Part shown: positions 61,541-64,000 of the stretch, one piece after another | Layout of the letters: each line of letters starts with the position of its first letter | Numbering within the stretch: the first letter of the stretch is position 1 | NCBI GenBank assembly: GCA_946481275.1 | Contig: CAMLMV010000033.1 | Coordinates: 7,641-71,640 of the forward strand | Direction: 5' to 3' | Source: an uncultured Massilia sp. | GTDB taxonomy: Bacteria > Pseudomonadota > Gammaproteobacteria > Burkholderiales > Burkholderiaceae | DNA: 64,000 nucleotides | Translations under genes and position numbers: made by a program | The notes under the pieces: model-generated | What the model saw: only the letters and a program-made list of their open reading frames with translations | What the model was told of the DNA's origin: nothing | Databases searched by the model: none

Positions 61541-63397
61541 TCAGTCGCGCGGCAATGGCTTGCCTTTGGCGATCACTTCGTGGCAGTCGCCCTTGATGGT
61601 GGCGTTGTCGTAGTCGGTCCAGCCGTAGCTGTCGACGTAGCGCTTGTGCTGCTTGAAGGCGGCGTTGACGAAGCTCCACTCCAGGCGCTCGTCCGGGTAG
61701 CGCACGTCGCCCAGGTCGAGCAGGGTGTGGAACATGTTTTCGGTCGCCAGCTTCGCCTTGCGGTGGCGGCGCAGTTGCGTGACCTTGTCCGGGAAGCGCT
61801 CCGCATACGAGTCCGAATACCAGGCGAACGCGGGGACGTGGAATTCGTATTGCGTGTTGTGGCCGTGGAAGGCGAGGCGGCAGCTGTTGTCGTACAGCGT
61901 CTGGCCGTGGTCGGCCACGTACATCATCGCGGCCGGCTTGTCGGCTTCCTTCAGCGTGCCGATCACGTGGTCGAGGAACCAGTCCGTGTACAGGATCGAG
62001 CTGTCGTAGCTGTTGTTCAGCTTGTCCTTGATCCTGATGTCCGTGTAGACGGGCTTGTCGATGCCGTACAGCGACGGCAACCATTTGTCGAACTGCTTCG
62101 GGTAGCGGTGGCTGTAGTTCCAGTGGCTGCCCAGCGTGTGCAGCACGATCAGCTTCTTCGGCGCCGGGTCCGCGACGGCATGCTTCAGCGGGCCGAACAG
62201 GATTTCGTCGTAATTGGAATTGTCCGTGAAGCCGCCCAGGTTCAGGAAGTCGACGACGTCCGCTTCCTTCGCGAACACGGACACGGGCGTGTCGAACTTG
62301 CCGAACGAGATCTGGTTCGACAGCCAGAATGTTTTATAGCCCGCTTCCTTGAACGCGGTCAGGAAGGATTTTTCCGAGAAGCCGTCCTTGAGGCTTTGCG
62401 TGGCCGGCTTGCGCGAGATGATGACGGGGACGCTCAGGCGCGTGGCGGACACGGACGTGATCACGTCGCGCAGTACCACGAGATTGGTTTCCTGGGACAG
62501 CAGCGGGTTCGTGTCGCGGTCGTAGCCGTTCAGGCTCCAGCGGTCGTAGCGCGACGATTCGCCGATCACCATCACGATCACTTGCGGGTCGTCGTTCGGC
62601 TCGGTCAGGTGCGCGTGGAAGCGGAAGGCCGCGCTTCTCCGGTTCAGGTCGGCGAGATAGACCCGCTCCTTGTAAAAATCGACGCCGCGCGCGGCCAGGC
62701 CGAACGGCCAGGAATGGGCGAAAGAGTCCAGGTCGAACGGCAGCTTCATCCAGTGCGCCAGCGGCGGCAGCGAGGCCGGGTGCGGGATGCTGGACGGGCG
62801 CGGCGCCGCGGTCTCTTCGCTGGCGGCTTCGACGCTGTCGGAGGCTTTCACGAGCCGCACGGTGGCCGCCGCCGGGCCGGCACTCGCCAGCGGCGGCGGG
62901 GCGACGCCGTATTTCAGGCCGTAGGCGAAGACGACGGCCACGACCGCCAGCACGCCCAGCACGACGGGGCGCGACACGTCGGCCCAGTCGAGGTCGCGCG
63001 TGCGCCAGGCCGCGATCCAGCTCGTGACGAACCACGCGAGCACGCCGACGAAGACGCCGATCAGCAGCCAGACTTTGCTGCCGAGGAATTCCATCGCCTC
63101 GGCCGGGCTCGTCTCCGCGATGATGCCGAGGTGGTGCGTGGAAATGCCCTGGCCGTAGAACGCATATAAATAGAGCTCGACGGGCAGCGCGAGGAAGGCG
63201 GGCAGCAGCAGCCAGTGGAAGTACGCCGGGCGCTTGAACACGCCCCACACGCCCAGCCAGGCCAGCAGTTCGATGCCGGCCACCTGGCCGGGGTGCGACA
63301 GCGGCTGGCCGAACAGCGGCGCCACGTACGGCACGCAGGACAGCAGCAGATAGGTGAGCGCGACGTACAGGTTGCGCGGGCGTAGCAAAAATGACAT
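61541..63397 (-). CDS. Lipid A/LPS phosphoethanolamine transferase (EptA/CptA-like sulfatase fold)
   Basis: A 618-residue inner-membrane enzyme: five N-terminal segments (about residues 10-170), a linker, and a periplasmic alkaline-phosphatase/sulfatase domain. MVIGESSRYDRWSLNGYDRDTNP holds the metal Glu and the probable Ser nucleophile (usually Thr in EptA); VLHTLGSHWNYSHRYP and MYVADHGQTLYDN carry the other metal ligands. Such enzymes add phosphoethanolamine to lipid A or core sugars and can raise polymyxin resistance. It is a single gene, convergent to the MutS-like gene and divergent from rpsL. Confidence 0.88.
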   Translation of the reverse strand: MSFLLRPRNLYVALTYLLLSCVPYVAPLFGQPLSHPGQVAGIELLAWLGVWGVFKRPAYFHWLLLPAFLALPVELYLYAFYGQGISTHHLGIIAETSPAEAMEFLGSKVWLLIGVFVGVLAWFVTSWIAAWRTRDLDWADVSRPVVLGVLAVVAVVFAYGLKYGVAPPPLASAGPAAATVRLVKASDSVEAASEETAAPRPSSIPHPASLPPLAHWMKLPFDLDSFAHSWPFGLAARGVDFYKERVYLADLNRRSAAFRFHAHLTEPNDDPQVIVMVIGESSRYDRWSLNGYDRDTNPLLSQETNLVVLRDVITSVSATRLSVPVIISRKPATQSLKDGFSEKSFLTAFKEAGYKTFWLSNQISFGKFDTPVSVFAKEADVVDFLNLGGFTDNSNYDEILFGPLKHAVADPAPKKLIVLHTLGSHWNYSHRYPKQFDKWLPSLYGIDKPVYTDIRIKDKLNNSYDSSILYTDWFLDHVIGTLKEADKPAAMMYVADHGQTLYDNSCRLAFHGHNTQYEFHVPAFAWYSDSYAERFPDKVTQLRRHRKAKLATENMFHTLLDLGDVRYPDERLEWSFVNAAFKQHKRYVDSYGWTDYDNATIKGDCHEVIAKGKPLPRD

Positions 63398-63583
63398 CGA
63401 GACTGGCGTTGTGCGGCAATGCGTAGGCGAAGTCGGCTATTATCCGTTTTTTGCCACAGGTAACGCCATTCCCTCTGCACAACAGATGAAATCCGGCGTA
63501 CACTGGTTGTGTCGTTATCACGACATCTACTGCGCATTTACACAATCTTCCGCCGCTGTCGCGGTGCCCGGTCAGCAAGTTTG
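63398..63583. other. Intergenic region before the str operon promoter
   Basis: No gene is seen here. It should include the promoter of the minus-strand transferase gene; a GATAAT-like -10 exists on the minus strand near 63440, but no good -35 was found. Confidence 0.4.
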
Positions 63584-63612
63584 TTGACCCGGCTCCGCTT
63601 CAGGTCTATACT
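63584..63612 (+). promoter_or_regulatory. Sigma-70 promoter of the str operon (rpsL)
   Basis: TTGACC (63584-63589) and TATACT (63607-63612) are separated by exactly 17 bp. This leaves a leader of about 160 bases before rpsL, which contains two CCCGGG blocks (near 63720 and 63735) that can pair. Confidence 0.85.
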
Positions 63613-63777
63613 CGCGAGTTCTCGAATTATTCTGCGCATGGTTTACGCATAACAGCCGCTCCCGCTGGTGAGTGGCTTTCGTCGCCTGTACGGAAAGTAG
63701 CGGGACAAGGTTTCAGCCCCCGGGAAGCAAGAACCCCGGGTCATCAACTAGTAGTCATTTTGTTGGATTTTTGAACG

Positions 63778-64000
63778 ATGCCAACCATCAATCAACTGAT
63801 TCGCAAGCCGCGTGAAGCCGCGGTTGTGAAGAGCAAGTCGCCGGCACTGGAAAACTGCCCGCAAAAGCGTGGTGTCTGCACCCGTGTCTACACGACGACC
63901 CCGAAGAAGCCGAACTCGGCACTGCGTAAAGTCGCCAAAGTTCGCCTGACCAACGGTTTCGAAGTCATTTCGTACATCGGCGGTGAAGGCCACAACCTGC
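63778..64000 (+). CDS. rpsL: 30S ribosomal protein S12 (3' end beyond window)
   Basis: The first 74 residues of S12 are present, cut by the window edge: [33 protein letters not shown] and [16 protein letters not shown]. The streptomycin-relevant Lys in TTPKKPNS is the wild-type residue. This is the first gene of the str operon, which normally continues with rpsG, fusA and tuf. The sequence is of the beta/gammaproteobacterial type. Confidence 0.98.
   Translation, partial: MPTINQLIRKPREAAVVKSKSPALENCPQKRGVCTRVYTTTPKKPNSALRKVAKVRLTNGFEVISYIGGEGHNL

Overview
The window is about 64 kb of GC-rich DNA from a betaproteobacterium, most likely Oxalobacteraceae close to Massilia. The pointers are a PEP-CTERM surface protein, a REP repeat built on GGGGTCAGAGC, a beta-type rpsL, and many two-component and FtsX-type ABC genes. 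This placement is inference, since no 16S is present. The region is almost fully coding. No tRNA, rRNA, CRISPR array, insertion sequence or phage was seen.

Layout. 0-5.5 kb: the 3' end of a hybrid histidine kinase, a LuxR-like regulator, a PEP-CTERM LamG protein, a membrane M28 peptidase homologue that seems to lack catalytic residues, and a TonB-like protein. 5.8-9 kb: a regulator, periplasmic binding protein and kinase that look like a three-component system. 9-17.5 kb: peptidases (M14, S41, DUF885), a cytochrome c/sorbosone dehydrogenase fusion, an amino-acid-type binding protein and an Lrp/AsnC regulator. 17.6-19.6 kb: a cysteine desulfurase fused to a rhodanese through a probable decayed metallo-beta-lactamase domain. 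19.7-28.7 kb: a giant NdvB-like protein (cyclic beta-1,2-glucan synthase family) that appears to lack its catalytic loops, coupled to an OmpK/Tsx-like porin. 28.7-35.1 kb: a PHP-domain protein, a GDT1-type cation transporter, a beta-lactamase-fold hydrolase, a lipoprotein and a DegP-like protease.

35.2-47 kb holds a nine-gene operon: two TldD paralogues with twin-arginine signals around a TldE partner without one, then DUF4159, a MoxR ATPase, DUF58 and three membrane proteins. It begins with an excellent sigma-54 promoter and upstream repeats. 47-52.4 kb: an MBL hydrolase, an opine dehydrogenase with an adenylating enzyme, a GNAT enzyme, a spermidine synthase-like protein and a TonB-like lipoprotein. 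52.4-61.5 kb: an adaptor/ABC/permease operon that also encodes an NtrC-type regulator and its kinase, followed by a divergent membrane MutS-like ATPase; REP-type repeats bound this block. The end holds a phosphoethanolamine transferase and the start of the str operon (rpsL).

The main finding is regulatory. The 15-mer CGGACAGTCGCGGAC occurs upstream of both the TldD-MoxR operon and the ABC/two-component operon, each time with a sigma-54 promoter downstream. The NtrC-type regulator encoded here may therefore control its own exporter and a Tat-exported TldD/MoxR system about 20 kb away. The second strong candidate is the NdvB-like giant with in-frame loss of active-site loops.
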